DNA of 64,000 nt from Cellulomonas wangsupingiae (lineage in GTDB: Bacteria; Actinomycetota; Actinomycetes; Actinomycetales; Cellulomonadaceae), in the NCBI RefSeq assembly GCF_024508275.1, contig NZ_CP101989.1, positions 2,666,001 through 2,730,000 of the forward strand. The letters are read 5' to 3'. The translations under genes were made by a program, and so were the position numbers. Below, in pieces: positions 55,212 to 63,566 of this stretch; position 1 is the stretch's first letter; each line of letters starts with the position of its first letter. The notes under the pieces were generated by a model, which searched no databases, was not told where the DNA came from, and worked only from the letters and a program-made list of their open reading frames with translations.

Positions 55212-56510
55212 ATGAGCGACGACGCTTCCCCCCCGAGCGCGGCCCTACCGGCCGCCACGCCCGCCCTCTCCTCCGCCCCCCTGGCCACCGCGCAGCAGCA
55301 GCTCGCCCGCGCCGTCGAGATCCTCGGCTACGACGCAGGCCTGCACGAGGTGCTCGCGACGCCACGCCGCGAGCTGCGCGTCGCGGTCCCGCTGCGCCGT
55401 GACGACGGCCGCGTCCAGGTCTTCACCGGGTACCGCGTCCAGCACAACATCTCGCGCGGCCCCGGCAAGGGCGGGCTGCGGTACGCGCCAGGCGTCGACG
55501 TGGACGAGGTCCGGGCCCTCGCGATGTGGATGACCTGGAAGTGCGCGGTCGTCGACGTGCCCTACGGCGGCGCCAAGGGCGGCGTCACCATCGACCCGCA
55601 CGCGCACTCCGCGTCGGAGCTGGAGCGCGTCACGCGCCGCTACACCAGCGAGATCATGCCGATCATCGGACCCGAGCGGGACATCATGGCCCCCGACATC
55701 GGCACCGACGAACGCACCATGGCCTGGGTCATGGACACGTACTCCGTCAACCACGGCTTCACGATCCCCGCGGTGACGACCGGCAAGCCGCTCGCCGTCG
55801 GAGGGTCGCTGGGACGCCCCACGGCCACGTCGCAGGGCGTGGTGCACACGGCACGCGCCGCTCTGCGGGCGGACGGCGTCGAGCTGTCCGAGGTGAGCGC
55901 CGCCGTCCAGGGCTTCGGCAAGGTCGGGTCTCACGCGGCCCGCCTGCTGCACGAGGCCGGTACCCGCGTGGTGGCCGTCAGCGACGAGCACGGCGGCGTG
56001 CGCCGCGACGACGGGCTCGACGTGCCGGCGCTCCTCGACCACGTGCAGCGCACGGGATCGGTGACCGGCCTGCCGGACGCGGACCCCGTCACCAACGCCG
56101 ACCTGCTCGCCCTCGACGTCGACCTCCTCGTCCCGGCGGCCGTCGAGGGCGTCCTCGACGGTGAGACGGCGGCGCGCGTCAAGGCGCGCTGGGTCGTCGA
56201 GGGGGCGAACGGCCCCACGACCGGCGAGGGCGACCGCGTGCTCGCGGAGCGAGGCGTGGTCGTCGTGCCCGACATCCTCGCCAACGCGGGGGGTGTCGTC
56301 GTCTCCTACTTCGAGTGGGTGCAGGCGAACCAGGCGTACTGGTGGACCGAGGGCGAGATCGCCGAACGGCTGGAACAGCGCATGCTGGCCAGCCACGCGT
56401 CGGTCGCCGCCCTGGCGCACGCGGAGTCCGTCACGCTGCGCGAGGCGGCCATGACGATCGGCGTGCGGAGGGTGGCCGAGGCGCACCTCATCCGCGGGCT
56501 GTACCCCTGA
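55212..56510 (+). CDS. gdhA: Glutamate dehydrogenase (Glu/Leu/Phe/Val family)
   Basis: 432 aa. Substrate domain: VFTGYRVQHNISRGPGKGGL (the K-G-G glutamate site), MTWKCAVVDVPYGGAKGGV (catalytic lysine) and APDIGTDERTMAWVMDTYS. Cofactor domain: AAVQGFGKVGSHAARLL Rossmann motif with Glu-poor loop (VVAVSDEHGG), suggesting NAD, and VVEGANGPTTGEGDRVLAER. It interconverts glutamate and 2-oxoglutarate plus ammonium. Length is that of the 410-450 aa NAD-type enzymes. The symbol is by family, as gdhA and gudB cannot be told apart here. Confidence 0.93.
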   Translation: MSDDASPPSAALPAATPALSSAPLATAQQQLARAVEILGYDAGLHEVLATPRRELRVAVPLRRDDGRVQVFTGYRVQHNISRGPGKGGLRYAPGVDVDEVRALAMWMTWKCAVVDVPYGGAKGGVTIDPHAHSASELERVTRRYTSEIMPIIGPERDIMAPDIGTDERTMAWVMDTYSVNHGFTIPAVTTGKPLAVGGSLGRPTATSQGVVHTARAALRADGVELSEVSAAVQGFGKVGSHAARLLHEAGTRVVAVSDEHGGVRRDDGLDVPALLDHVQRTGSVTGLPDADPVTNADLLALDVDLLVPAAVEGVLDGETAARVKARWVVEGANGPTTGEGDRVLAERGVVVVPDILANAGGVVVSYFEWVQANQAYWWTEGEIAERLEQRMLASHASVAALAHAESVTLREAAMTIGVRRVAEAHLIRGLYP

Positions 56511-56522
56511 GCGACCGGCCGG

Positions 56523-56972
56523 TCAGTGCAGCACGTGCGGCCCGGCGTCGACCGGTGGGTCGGCGGCGGGCCGCGCGGACGTGCGCACCAGCTCGGCCGT
56601 GCGGCCCGCCGGCGTCCGCACGCCGCACCCCTCGGGCCCGGGCGTGACGGTGCCGCCGTCCTGGAGGACGGCCAGGACGGAGCGCTCGGTCGCGGTCGCG
56701 TCGGCCGGTCCGGCCATGAGCGTCGCGACCACCGGACCGAAGGTCAGCGTGGAACCGTCGAGCCGCCACGTCCCCCGCACGCGGTTCACGCCCGCGTACC
56801 CGAAGACGACGCCGTCACCCTCGAAGGTCAGCCAGGGCGGGCCCTGCAGCCCCGCGGCGGGTTCGGCGCCGTCGATGCGCGCGACCTGCCAGGTCCCGTG
56901 CAGCCAGGGAGCGTCCGGGATGCCGCCCGTCAGGTCGGCGGTCGTCGGTTCGTCCTGCCCGTGCTCGCGCAT
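56523..56972 (-). CDS. META-domain (HslJ-like) protein
   Basis: 149 aa from ATG 56972. Residues about 22-115 match the META domain: HGTWQVARIDGAEPA, PPWLTFEGDGVVFGYAGVNR, GTWRLDGSTLTFGPVVATLM. No signal peptide is visible, unlike E. coli HslJ. A 12-bp palindrome GACCGGCCGGTC lies at the gap to gdhA. Function unknown; this domain is linked to heat or stress tolerance in other bacteria. Confidence 0.8.
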   Translation of the reverse strand: MREHGQDEPTTADLTGGIPDAPWLHGTWQVARIDGAEPAAGLQGPPWLTFEGDGVVFGYAGVNRVRGTWRLDGSTLTFGPVVATLMAGPADATATERSVLAVLQDGGTVTPGPEGCGVRTPAGRTAELVRTSARPAADPPVDAGPHVLH

Positions 56973-57031
56973 GGTCGATCATGGCACCCGCCCCGGCGGT
57001 CCGCCCGCGGGGCGGACGACGACCGGGCCGC

Positions 57032-57742
57032 TCAGGCGCGCGGCAGGCGCTGCACCCAGTCGGCGAGCTCGACGCGCGGACCGGTGTAGAACGGCACCTC
57101 CTCGCGGACGTGCAGCCGCGCCTGCGTGGCGCGCAGGTCACGCATGAGGTCCACGATGCGGTGGAGCTCCGGGGCCTCGAACGCGAGCAGCCACTCGTAG
57201 TCACCGAGCGCGAACGACGCCACCGTGTTGGCGCGCACGTCGGCGTAGTCGCGCGCCGCGGCACCGTGCTCGTGCAGCATGCGGCGACGGTCCTCGTCGG
57301 GCAGCACGTACCAGTCGTACGACCGCACGAACGGGTAGACGCACAGGTAGTCGCCCGCGGGCTCGCCCGCCAGGAAGGCGGGGACGTGCGCGCGGTTGAA
57401 CTCCGCCGGCCGGTGCAGGCCGACGACGGACCACACGGGGGTCAGGTGGGCGCCGAGGGCGCTGGCGCGCAGCCGGTGGTACGCGGCCTGCACCTGCTCG
57501 ACGGTCTCGGCGTGCCACCACACCATGAGGTCGGCGTCGGCCCGCAGGCCCGCGACGTCGTACCACCCGCGCACGACCAGCCCGCCGTCGGCGGCGACGG
57601 CACGCTCGGCGTCCGCGACGACGGCGGCGCGCTCGGCGTCGTCGGCGGGCAGCGGGGTGTCGACGGCGAAGACGGACCACATCGTGTAGCGGATGCTCGC
57701 GTTCAGCGCGTCGGTCGGGGCGGGGACGGCCTGGGTGGTCAC
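57032..57742 (-). CDS. hemQ: Coproheme decarboxylase (chlorite dismutase family)
   Basis: 236 aa from GTG 57742, with a GAGAGAG site upstream. The family motifs are [30 protein letters not shown] and [20 protein letters not shown] followed by LHEHG. H159 is the expected proximal heme ligand and H119 matches the distal catalytic histidine of the actinobacterial clade, where Firmicutes have a tyrosine. It turns coproheme III into heme b, the last step of the coproporphyrin-dependent pathway. It lies 46 bp downstream of the ferrochelatase gene, so the two form an operon. Confidence 0.95.
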   Translation of the reverse strand: MTTQAVPAPTDALNASIRYTMWSVFAVDTPLPADDAERAAVVADAERAVAADGGLVVRGWYDVAGLRADADLMVWWHAETVEQVQAAYHRLRASALGAHLTPVWSVVGLHRPAEFNRAHVPAFLAGEPAGDYLCVYPFVRSYDWYVLPDEDRRRMLHEHGAAARDYADVRANTVASFALGDYEWLLAFEAPELHRIVDLMRDLRATQARLHVREEVPFYTGPRVELADWVQRLPRA

Positions 57743-57788
57743 GGGCTCTCTCTCGGCTCGGGATGCGGGGCGGGGTGGGCGGGCGCGG

Positions 57789-58982
57789 TCAGGACCAGGG
57801 GTCCGTCGAGCACGCCGCCGGGCGGCCGGAGTCGACGCCGGCACGCATCCGGCAGCAGCCGGGGGCGCACACCGAGCGGAACGCGGGCAGGTCGCCGGCG
57901 GTCGCCTCGGCGGGGCGCGGCAGGCCGGCGGCGTCCGCGCGGGCGATCGCGGCGCGCTCCACGAGCAGGTCGACCAGGCCGCGGACGAACGCCTCGCGCA
58001 CCCCGACGGAGTCCGCGCGCACGGCGGTCATGCCCAGCTCCTGCGCGGTCTCGAGCGCCTCGGTGTCCAGGTCGAAGGCGACCTCCATGTGGTCCGAGAC
58101 GAAGCCGATCGGCGAGAGCACCACGGACGTCGTGCCCGCCGCGGCGAGCGTGCCGAGGTGGTCGTTGACGTCCGGCTCGAGCCACGGCTGGCTCGGCGGG
58201 CCGGAGCGCGAGCAGAACGCCAGGTCCCACTCCACCTCGCGGCCGAGGCGCTCCGCGACCGCCGCGGCGACGGTGCGCGCGACGTCGAGGTGCTGCTCGC
58301 GGTACGAGGCGCCGGCGACGACCGACGCCTCCTCCATCGTGTCGGGGATCGAGTGCGTCACGAAGACGAGGCGGGGCCAGGCCGCGTCGGCCGCGACACC
58401 CTGGTAGGCCTCCACGACCGCGTCGACGTTCGCCTGCACGAAGCCGGGGTGGTTGAAGTAGGACCGGACCTTGTCGACCGCCATCGGGTGGGTGCCCTCG
58501 GGCGCGCCGACCCGCGTGGCGAGGTCGCTCAGCGCGGTCCACAGGTTCTCGCGGTACTGCCGGCACCCGGAGTACGACGAGTACGCCGACGTCACGACCG
58601 CCACGACCCGCCGCGCGCCGGCGGCGTAGGCCTCCGCGAGCGCGTCCGTCGTGTACGGCGTCCAGTTGCGGTTGCCCCAGACCACCGGGACGTCGAGGCC
58701 CCGGCGCTCGAGCTCGGCCTGCAGCGCGGCCCGCAGCGCGAGGTTCTGCTCGTTGATCGGGCTGCGCCCGCCGAAGTGGTGGTAGTGCTCGGCGACCTCC
58801 GCCAGGCGCTCGTCCGGGATGTTCTTGCCCGCGGTGACGTTGCGCAGGAACGGCAGGACGTCGTCGGGGCCGTTCGGGCCGCCGAACGAGAACAGCAGGA
58901 CGGCGTCGTACGGCGCGAGCCCGGCCGGGTCGCCCGGGGGGACGGAAGGCAGCTCGGTCGTGGGGGGAGTCACGGGAAGCAC
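57789..58982 (-). CDS. hemH: Coproporphyrin III ferrochelatase
   Basis: 397 aa from GTG 58982; a GTG at 58973 is an alternative. Neither has a ribosome binding site, and GATGAT (58989-58994) sits 6 nt before 58982, hinting at a leaderless start. Ferrochelatase motifs: [60 protein letters not shown] and [16 protein letters not shown]. Cysteines in YSGC and C-terminal VCAPGCCRM match the four [2Fe-2S] ligands of the mycobacterial enzyme. It inserts iron into coproporphyrin III before HemQ acts. Confidence 0.94.
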   Translation of the reverse strand: MLPVTPPTTELPSVPPGDPAGLAPYDAVLLFSFGGPNGPDDVLPFLRNVTAGKNIPDERLAEVAEHYHHFGGRSPINEQNLALRAALQAELERRGLDVPVVWGNRNWTPYTTDALAEAYAAGARRVVAVVTSAYSSYSGCRQYRENLWTALSDLATRVGAPEGTHPMAVDKVRSYFNHPGFVQANVDAVVEAYQGVAADAAWPRLVFVTHSIPDTMEEASVVAGASYREQHLDVARTVAAAVAERLGREVEWDLAFCSRSGPPSQPWLEPDVNDHLGTLAAAGTTSVVLSPIGFVSDHMEVAFDLDTEALETAQELGMTAVRADSVGVREAFVRGLVDLLVERAAIARADAAGLPRPAEATAGDLPAFRSVCAPGCCRMRAGVDSGRPAACSTDPWS

Positions 58983-59209
58983 AGGACGATCATCGCACCG
59001 CACCCTGGTGGGCAGCGGAGGGCGGGAGGGGGTCCGCGACGTGATCTTGTCGCGACAGACCGTCACCTCGTCCGCCGGGCCCGCGCAGGAGCCCGCCGTC
59101 ACCCTGTCGGGGCTCCCCCTCGGCGTGCGCCGACCCCGGTCCCGCTCTACGGTCGTGCTGGCGCAGCCCGCGCCCGCAGAGGAACCGGAGCCAGAGCGAT
59201 GACCGAGCT
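58983..59209. promoter_or_regulatory. Divergent region between hemH and the Ser/Thr kinase
   Basis: 227 bp. GATGAT (58989-58994, reverse) may serve hemH. The perfect palindrome TGTCGCGACA (59048-59057) could be an operator. TACGGT (59148-59153, forward) is a -10 candidate for the kinase gene. Confidence 0.35.
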
Positions 59210-60100
59210 GTGACGCGCGGCGGACGGCACGCCGCCCCCGAGCTGGCGCGCCGCTACGTGCTCGGGGACCAGCTCGGCCAGGGTGGCTCGGCGCAGGTCT
59301 TCCGGGCCGTCGACACCCGGCTCGACCGGCCGGTCGCCATCAAGGTGTTCCGCCTCGCCGACGCCGACACCGCCCAGGTGCGTCGGTACGCGCAGGAGGC
59401 GCGCGTGCTGGCCGACCTGTCCCACCCCTCCCTCGTGGCCCTGCTCGACGTGGGCGCCGACGTGGTCGCCGGGGTGGGGCCCGTGGCGTTCCTCGTCATG
59501 GAGCTCGTCGAGGGACGCACGCTGCGCGAGGTGGTGGCGGACGGCCCGCTCGACGCGGCGACGACGGCCGACGTCGGGTACCAGCTCGCGCAAGGGCTGG
59601 CGCACGCCCACCGCGCGGGCGTGGTGCACCGCGACGTGAAGCCGTCGAACGTGCTGGTCGCCGACACGACGCCGGCGTCCGGGCGCCGCGACGCCCCGGG
59701 GCTGCCGGTCGTCCTCGCGGACTTCGGCATCGCCGCCTCCGACGCGGCCCGCCACGCCCACCCCGACGACCGCGCCACGGCGGGCTACCAGAGCCCCGAG
59801 CAGGCCCTCGGCGAGCCCGCCGGCGCCGCGAGCGACGTGTACTCCCTGGGACTCGTGCTGCTCGAGTGCCTCACGGGGCGCCGCGCCTACCCGGGCGACC
59901 CGCTGACGGCGTCGCTCGCGCGGCTGCTGCACGGCCCGCAGATCGCCGACGACGTCGACCGCGAGTTCGCGGCGCTGCTGCGGGCGATGACGCGCACGGA
60001 CCCGCTGCAGCGACCCACCATGGTCGCGGTCGCCGCGGAGCTGCGCGGCCTGCGCCGCCAGCGGCAGCGCGAGCAGCAGCGGGTGCAGCCCGTCCGCTGA
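59210..60100 (+). CDS. Serine/threonine protein kinase, soluble
   Basis: 296 aa from GTG 59210, coupled to a 4-codon upstream frame (ATG 59200). Kinase motifs: LGQGGSAQVFRAVD (glycine loop), VAIKVFRL (ATP lysine), VVHRDVKPSNVLV (catalytic loop), LADFGIAAS (DFG), AGYQSPEQALGEPAGAASDV (APE-like) and VYSLGLVLLECLTGRRAYPG. It ends right after the kinase domain, with no membrane helix or PASTA domain, unlike PknB. Substrates unknown. Confidence 0.92.
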   Translation: MTRGGRHAAPELARRYVLGDQLGQGGSAQVFRAVDTRLDRPVAIKVFRLADADTAQVRRYAQEARVLADLSHPSLVALLDVGADVVAGVGPVAFLVMELVEGRTLREVVADGPLDAATTADVGYQLAQGLAHAHRAGVVHRDVKPSNVLVADTTPASGRRDAPGLPVVLADFGIAASDAARHAHPDDRATAGYQSPEQALGEPAGAASDVYSLGLVLLECLTGRRAYPGDPLTASLARLLHGPQIADDVDREFAALLRAMTRTDPLQRPTMVAVAAELRGLRRQRQREQQRVQPVR

Positions 60101-60122
60101 CGGACCGGCCCGCCCGCGCCCG

Positions 60123-60653
60123 TCAGGCGCTGTGACCCGCCATGGAGGAACGACCCGCGCACGGCTCGGCGTCCAGCGCGTCGGCGATCGTGTCGGCCCA
60201 GGCCGCCACGGCCTCCATGTCGCGGTGGTCGCCCTCGCGCGCCCGCCCACCGGCGATGATCGCGCGCTCGGTGAAGGACAGCACGGAGCGGTCGAGACGA
60301 CCGCGGAAGCTGCGGTGACCGCGGGCGCCGATGCGCTCGCACAGCGCGGCGACCTCGAGCGGCGAGTTGGCGGAGTTGGCCGGCTGCGTCGCGAGGCCGG
60401 ACGAGAACGTCCACACGGGCCGGGCGCGCAGCTCCTGCGCGCAGCGGTCGGCGAGGTCGCGGGCCGCGGGCAGCCAGTGGGCGGTGTAGACCGCCGAGCC
60501 CAGGACCACCGCGTCGTGCTGCGCCACGGTCGTGACGTCCTCGGGGGCACTCTGGTCGACCTCGTGGCCGCGGGCGCGCAACCTCTGCGCGACCACGTCG
60601 CCGATCTCCCACGTGCCCTGGTGGCGCGAGGCCACTGCCAGCAGGATGCGCAT
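60123..60653 (-). CDS. Flavodoxin-domain protein
   Basis: 176 aa from ATG 60653, with a very strong AAGGAGGGG site. RILLAVASRHQGTWEIGDVV is the FMN phosphate loop, LGSAVYTAHWLPAARDL and WTFSSGLATQPA the later flavin loops. The pattern resembles flavodoxin_5/HemG-like protoporphyrinogen oxidases. Closeness to the hem genes is suggestive, but actinobacteria using HemQ normally use a different oxidase, so a general electron-transfer role is more cautious. Confidence 0.82.
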   Translation of the reverse strand: MRILLAVASRHQGTWEIGDVVAQRLRARGHEVDQSAPEDVTTVAQHDAVVLGSAVYTAHWLPAARDLADRCAQELRARPVWTFSSGLATQPANSANSPLEVAALCERIGARGHRSFRGRLDRSVLSFTERAIIAGGRAREGDHRDMEAVAAWADTIADALDAEPCAGRSSMAGHSA

Positions 60654-60756
60654 CGTTCCCCTCCTTCGCCGTCCGACCGGCGGGCCCGGCGCCCTCCGTC
60701 GGTCCATCGTCGTCGGGGTGGCTGCGGATGTCGTGGGCCGGAGGTCCCCGCAGGGG

Positions 60757-61323
60757 TCAGCCGTCGGGTGACTCCTGACGGTCCGGACCGGTGGGATCGG
60801 GCAGGTCACGCTGGGCGAGGCGCAGCCGTGTGCACAGGCGCTCGAGCGTCGTGAGCTCGTCGGGGCTCAGGGCGCCGCCGACCAGCGCGTCGATGGACCG
60901 CGCGTGGCGACGCCCGATCTCGCGCTGGCGGAGCGCGCCGGCGTCGGTCAGGTGCACCGCCTTGCCGCGCCGGTCACCCTCGACCGGCGCGCGCCGCACG
61001 AGCCCGTCCGCCTCGAGCCGGTCGACGAGGCGCGACAGGCTCGGCTGCGTCAGGAGGCTGGACTCGGCGAGCTCGCGCAGGCGCAGCGCGCGCTGCGGGG
61101 CACGCGACAGCGTGTACAGCACGTCGTACTCGTGGATCGAGCTGCCGCCCCACACGTCGTCGCGCGCGAACCGGCGCATGAGGGTGACCTGGGCGCGGAA
61201 CAGCGCCTCCCAGGCGTCGACCGACGCCCGGACGTCGGAGCCGCCGGCAGCGGACGCGAGGCGTCCCGCGGCCGTGCGGTCCGCGCCGCCGTGGTCGCGG
61301 GGCGGGTCGGCGTCGTCGACCAT
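60757..61323 (-). CDS. MarR-family transcriptional regulator
   Basis: 188 aa from ATG 61323, with GAGGAGG upstream. The winged helix-turn-helix: IHEYDVLYTLSRAPQRAL, LRELAESSLLTQPSLSRLVD and RLEADGLVRRAPVEGDRRGK (wing), flanked by dimerisation helices. The N-terminal 35 residues are a disordered extension. It may repress the flavodoxin gene, 103 bp downstream on the same strand, or itself; ligand unknown. Confidence 0.92.
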   Translation of the reverse strand: MVDDADPPRDHGGADRTAAGRLASAAGGSDVRASVDAWEALFRAQVTLMRRFARDDVWGGSSIHEYDVLYTLSRAPQRALRLRELAESSLLTQPSLSRLVDRLEADGLVRRAPVEGDRRGKAVHLTDAGALRQREIGRRHARSIDALVGGALSPDELTTLERLCTRLRLAQRDLPDPTGPDRQESPDG

Positions 61324-61449
61324 CGCGGGACCACCTCCTCGCGCACCGGGTACGTCGGCGCCGCACCGGGCGACGCGCAGGCATCATGTCACCACGCCCC
61401 GCGCGGTCCGGCGCGCCGCCGGGCCCCGGCGCACGTCTACGCTGGGGCG

Positions 61450-62013
61450 ATGAGCGAGACGGGCACGACGTACCTGCTGGTGGACGGCGAGAACATCGAC
61501 GCCACGCTCGGCTCCTCGATCCTCGGCGGGCGGCCGACGCCGGACCAGCGCCCGCGCTGGGAGCGGGTGCTCAGCTTCGCGCAGCAGACCTGGCAGCAGC
61601 CGGTCAAGGGGCTGTTCTTCCTCAACGCGTCCAACGGCTCGCTGCCGATGTCCTTCGTGCAGGCGCTCACGGCCATCGGCTTCGTGCCGATCCCGCTGTC
61701 GGGCGAGACGTACGAGAAGGTCGTCGACATCGGCATCAAGCGCACGCTGGAGGCCATCGCGGGGCGCGACGGCGACGTGATGCTCGCCAGCCACGACGGC
61801 GACTTCGCCCCCGAGGTCGCCCAGCTCGTCGACGCGGGACGGCGCGTGGGGCTGCTGGCCTTCCGCGAGTTCACGAGCCAGTCGCTGGCGACGCTGACGA
61901 CGCGCGGGCTGCAGACGTTCGACCTGGAGTCGGACGTCGCGGCGTTCAACGTGCAGCTGCCGCGCCTGCGGATCATCCCCCTGGAGGAGTTCGACCCGCT
62001 GCGCTACCTGTGA
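61450..62013 (+). CDS. NYN-domain (PIN-like) putative ribonuclease
   Basis: 187 aa. The NYN fold starts YLLVDGENIDATLGSSILG (first acidic residues), with KVVDIGIKRTLEAIAGRDGD and MLASHDGDFAPEVAQLVDAG supplying the remaining Asp cluster for metal-dependent RNA cleavage. TACGCT (61438-61443) lies exactly 6 nt before the ATG, so the mRNA is predicted leaderless. The RNA target is unknown. It converges with the lipoprotein gene around a strong terminator. Confidence 0.88.
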   Translation: MSETGTTYLLVDGENIDATLGSSILGGRPTPDQRPRWERVLSFAQQTWQQPVKGLFFLNASNGSLPMSFVQALTAIGFVPIPLSGETYEKVVDIGIKRTLEAIAGRDGDVMLASHDGDFAPEVAQLVDAGRRVGLLAFREFTSQSLATLTTRGLQTFDLESDVAAFNVQLPRLRIIPLEEFDPLRYL

Positions 62014-62018
62014 GCGCG

Positions 62019-62054
62019 CCGACGGCCGCGCCCCGGTGCGGGCGCGGCCGTCGG
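62019..62054. terminator. Bidirectional hairpin terminator
   Basis: Perfect 15-bp arms (62019-62033 starting CCGACGGCCG, and 62040-62054 ending CGGCCGTCGG) with a 6-nt loop, between two convergent genes. Confidence 0.75.
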
Positions 62055-62073
62055 GCCGCCGGGGGTCGGCCGC

Positions 62074-62895
62074 TCAGCCCTCGCCGAAGCCCTGCGTGAG
62101 CGCCTCGTCGATCGTCGAGCGCACGTGGTCCGCGTGGTAGCCGTCGGGTGCCATGAACTCGATCCCGTGCGCCGTGCCGGACACCTCGGTGACGATCGAC
62201 GTCTTGTCGTTGCGCACCACCAGCGCGCTGTCCGCCGCCGGTACCTGCGGGTCGTCGGTCGAGGAGAACACCTGCAGCGGGCCGGCGAACTGGTTGGCCT
62301 CCGCGCGGGCGTCCACCTCGCCGTAGGTGGCGGGCGGGCTCAGCGCGACGACGGCGACGGCACCGAGGTCGTCCGCGAGGCCGGCGGCGAGCGTGCCGCC
62401 GGCGGACGCGCCGACGAACGCGACGCCCTGGGCACCGGTCGCCCGGAGCAGGTCCAGCGTCGCCTGGAAGCCTGCCTCCCCCGACGTGCCCCAGTCGTAC
62501 GTCGCGACGAGGTAGCCGGCGCCCGCCAGGCGCACCAGCTCGTCCGCCCACTGGCAGACGTCGCCGTCGACCTGGGGCGCGAACAGGACGGCACGCTCGC
62601 CGGCGCCGGCCCAGGCGACCTTCGTGGCGGACCCCGCCGCTCCGACGTCGGCGAAGGCGACGCCGTCCGAGAGGCACTCGGGAGGAGGCGCCGCCGCGAT
62701 GGCGACCGGTGCGCTCTCCAGCATGGTCGGTGTGGGGGCGTCCGCCTGCGCCGCCTCGCCGGTCTGCGGTCCGGGCTCGGTGCCGGCGGAGCACGCGCCG
62801 AGGAGCGCCAGTGCCAGGATCGGCGCGGCGAGGGATCTGACCCGCCGGGAGGTGGGCGTCGGACGGGGGGGCACGGAGGCGTTGGGCTGGCGCAC
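62074..62895 (-). CDS. Alpha/beta-hydrolase lipoprotein
   Basis: 273 aa from GTG 62895. Lipoprotein signal with LALALLGACSAG (lipidated cysteine about 35), an acidic/Pro-rich linker, then an alpha/beta-hydrolase core with nucleophile motif FVGASAGGTLAAGL (Ser in GASAG), late acid region VFSSTDDPQVP and a histidine near the end (GTAHGIEFM). It is expected on the outer face of the membrane; substrate unknown. TAGGAA lies 6 nt before the GTG, a weak version of the leaderless pattern. Confidence 0.85.
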   Translation of the reverse strand: MRQPNASVPPRPTPTSRRVRSLAAPILALALLGACSAGTEPGPQTGEAAQADAPTPTMLESAPVAIAAAPPPECLSDGVAFADVGAAGSATKVAWAGAGERAVLFAPQVDGDVCQWADELVRLAGAGYLVATYDWGTSGEAGFQATLDLLRATGAQGVAFVGASAGGTLAAGLADDLGAVAVVALSPPATYGEVDARAEANQFAGPLQVFSSTDDPQVPAADSALVVRNDKTSIVTEVSGTAHGIEFMAPDGYHADHVRSTIDEALTQGFGEG

Positions 62896-63032
62896 AAGCG
62901 ATTCCTAGGCGGTGCCGGCGCCCGCGACAAGCGGATGCCGCAGGCCTAAACGTTTTTGGACGTCGTCCCCCGACGCCCGTGCCACCGGGCGGGCACCCGG
63001 GCACGCGAGGCCGGACGCGCTAGCGTGAGGTC

Positions 63033-63479
63033 ATGCCGACGCTGTTCACCCGCATCATCGACGGCGAGCTCCCCGGTCGCTTCGTCTGGGCCGACGACCT
63101 CGCGGTCGTCGTGCTCACCATCGCGCCGATCACCGACGGTCACGCGCTGGTGATCCCCCGCGCCGAGGTCGAGCAGCTCACCGACGCACCCGACGACCTG
63201 CTCGCCCACCTGGCGACGGTCGCCAAGACCGTCGGGCGGGCGCAGCAGGCCGCGTGGGGCGCGCCGCGCGCGGCGCTGCTCGTCGCCGGGTTCGAGATCC
63301 CGCACCTGCACCTGCACGTGCTGCCCGCGTGGGACGAGTCGAGCCTCAGCTTCTCCCGTGCGCGCACCGACGTCCCCGCCGCGGAGCTCGACGCGGCGGC
63401 GACCCGCCTGCGCGACGCGCTGGTCGACGCCGGCCACGGTGCGCACGTGCCACCGGACGCGTCGTCGCCCCGGCTGTGA
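63033..63479 (+). CDS. HIT-family nucleotide hydrolase/transferase
   Basis: 148 aa. Histidine triad HLHLHVLP near residue 93-100, preceded by TRIIDGELPGRFVWADD and APITDGHALVIPRAE, typical of HIT proteins that act on AMP-linked substrates. TAGCGT (63021-63026) is exactly 6 nt before the ATG, so the mRNA is predicted leaderless. The following nhaA frame begins right after the stop. Confidence 0.92.
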   Translation: MPTLFTRIIDGELPGRFVWADDLAVVVLTIAPITDGHALVIPRAEVEQLTDAPDDLLAHLATVAKTVGRAQQAAWGAPRAALLVAGFEIPHLHLHVLPAWDESSLSFSRARTDVPAAELDAAATRLRDALVDAGHGAHVPPDASSPRL

Positions 63480-63566
63480 GGCACGCGGTGCGATGACCGC
63501 AGCGGGCCGGCACCTGCGGGCACCACGCTGAGCGGGACCTCCCGCCGCGCGGCGCTCCGCGAGCGC

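Noticed and set aside
59048..59057. TGTCGCGACA palindrome as a defined operator
   Set aside because: Short CG-rich palindromes are expected by chance in such GC-rich DNA; no second copy near either gene.
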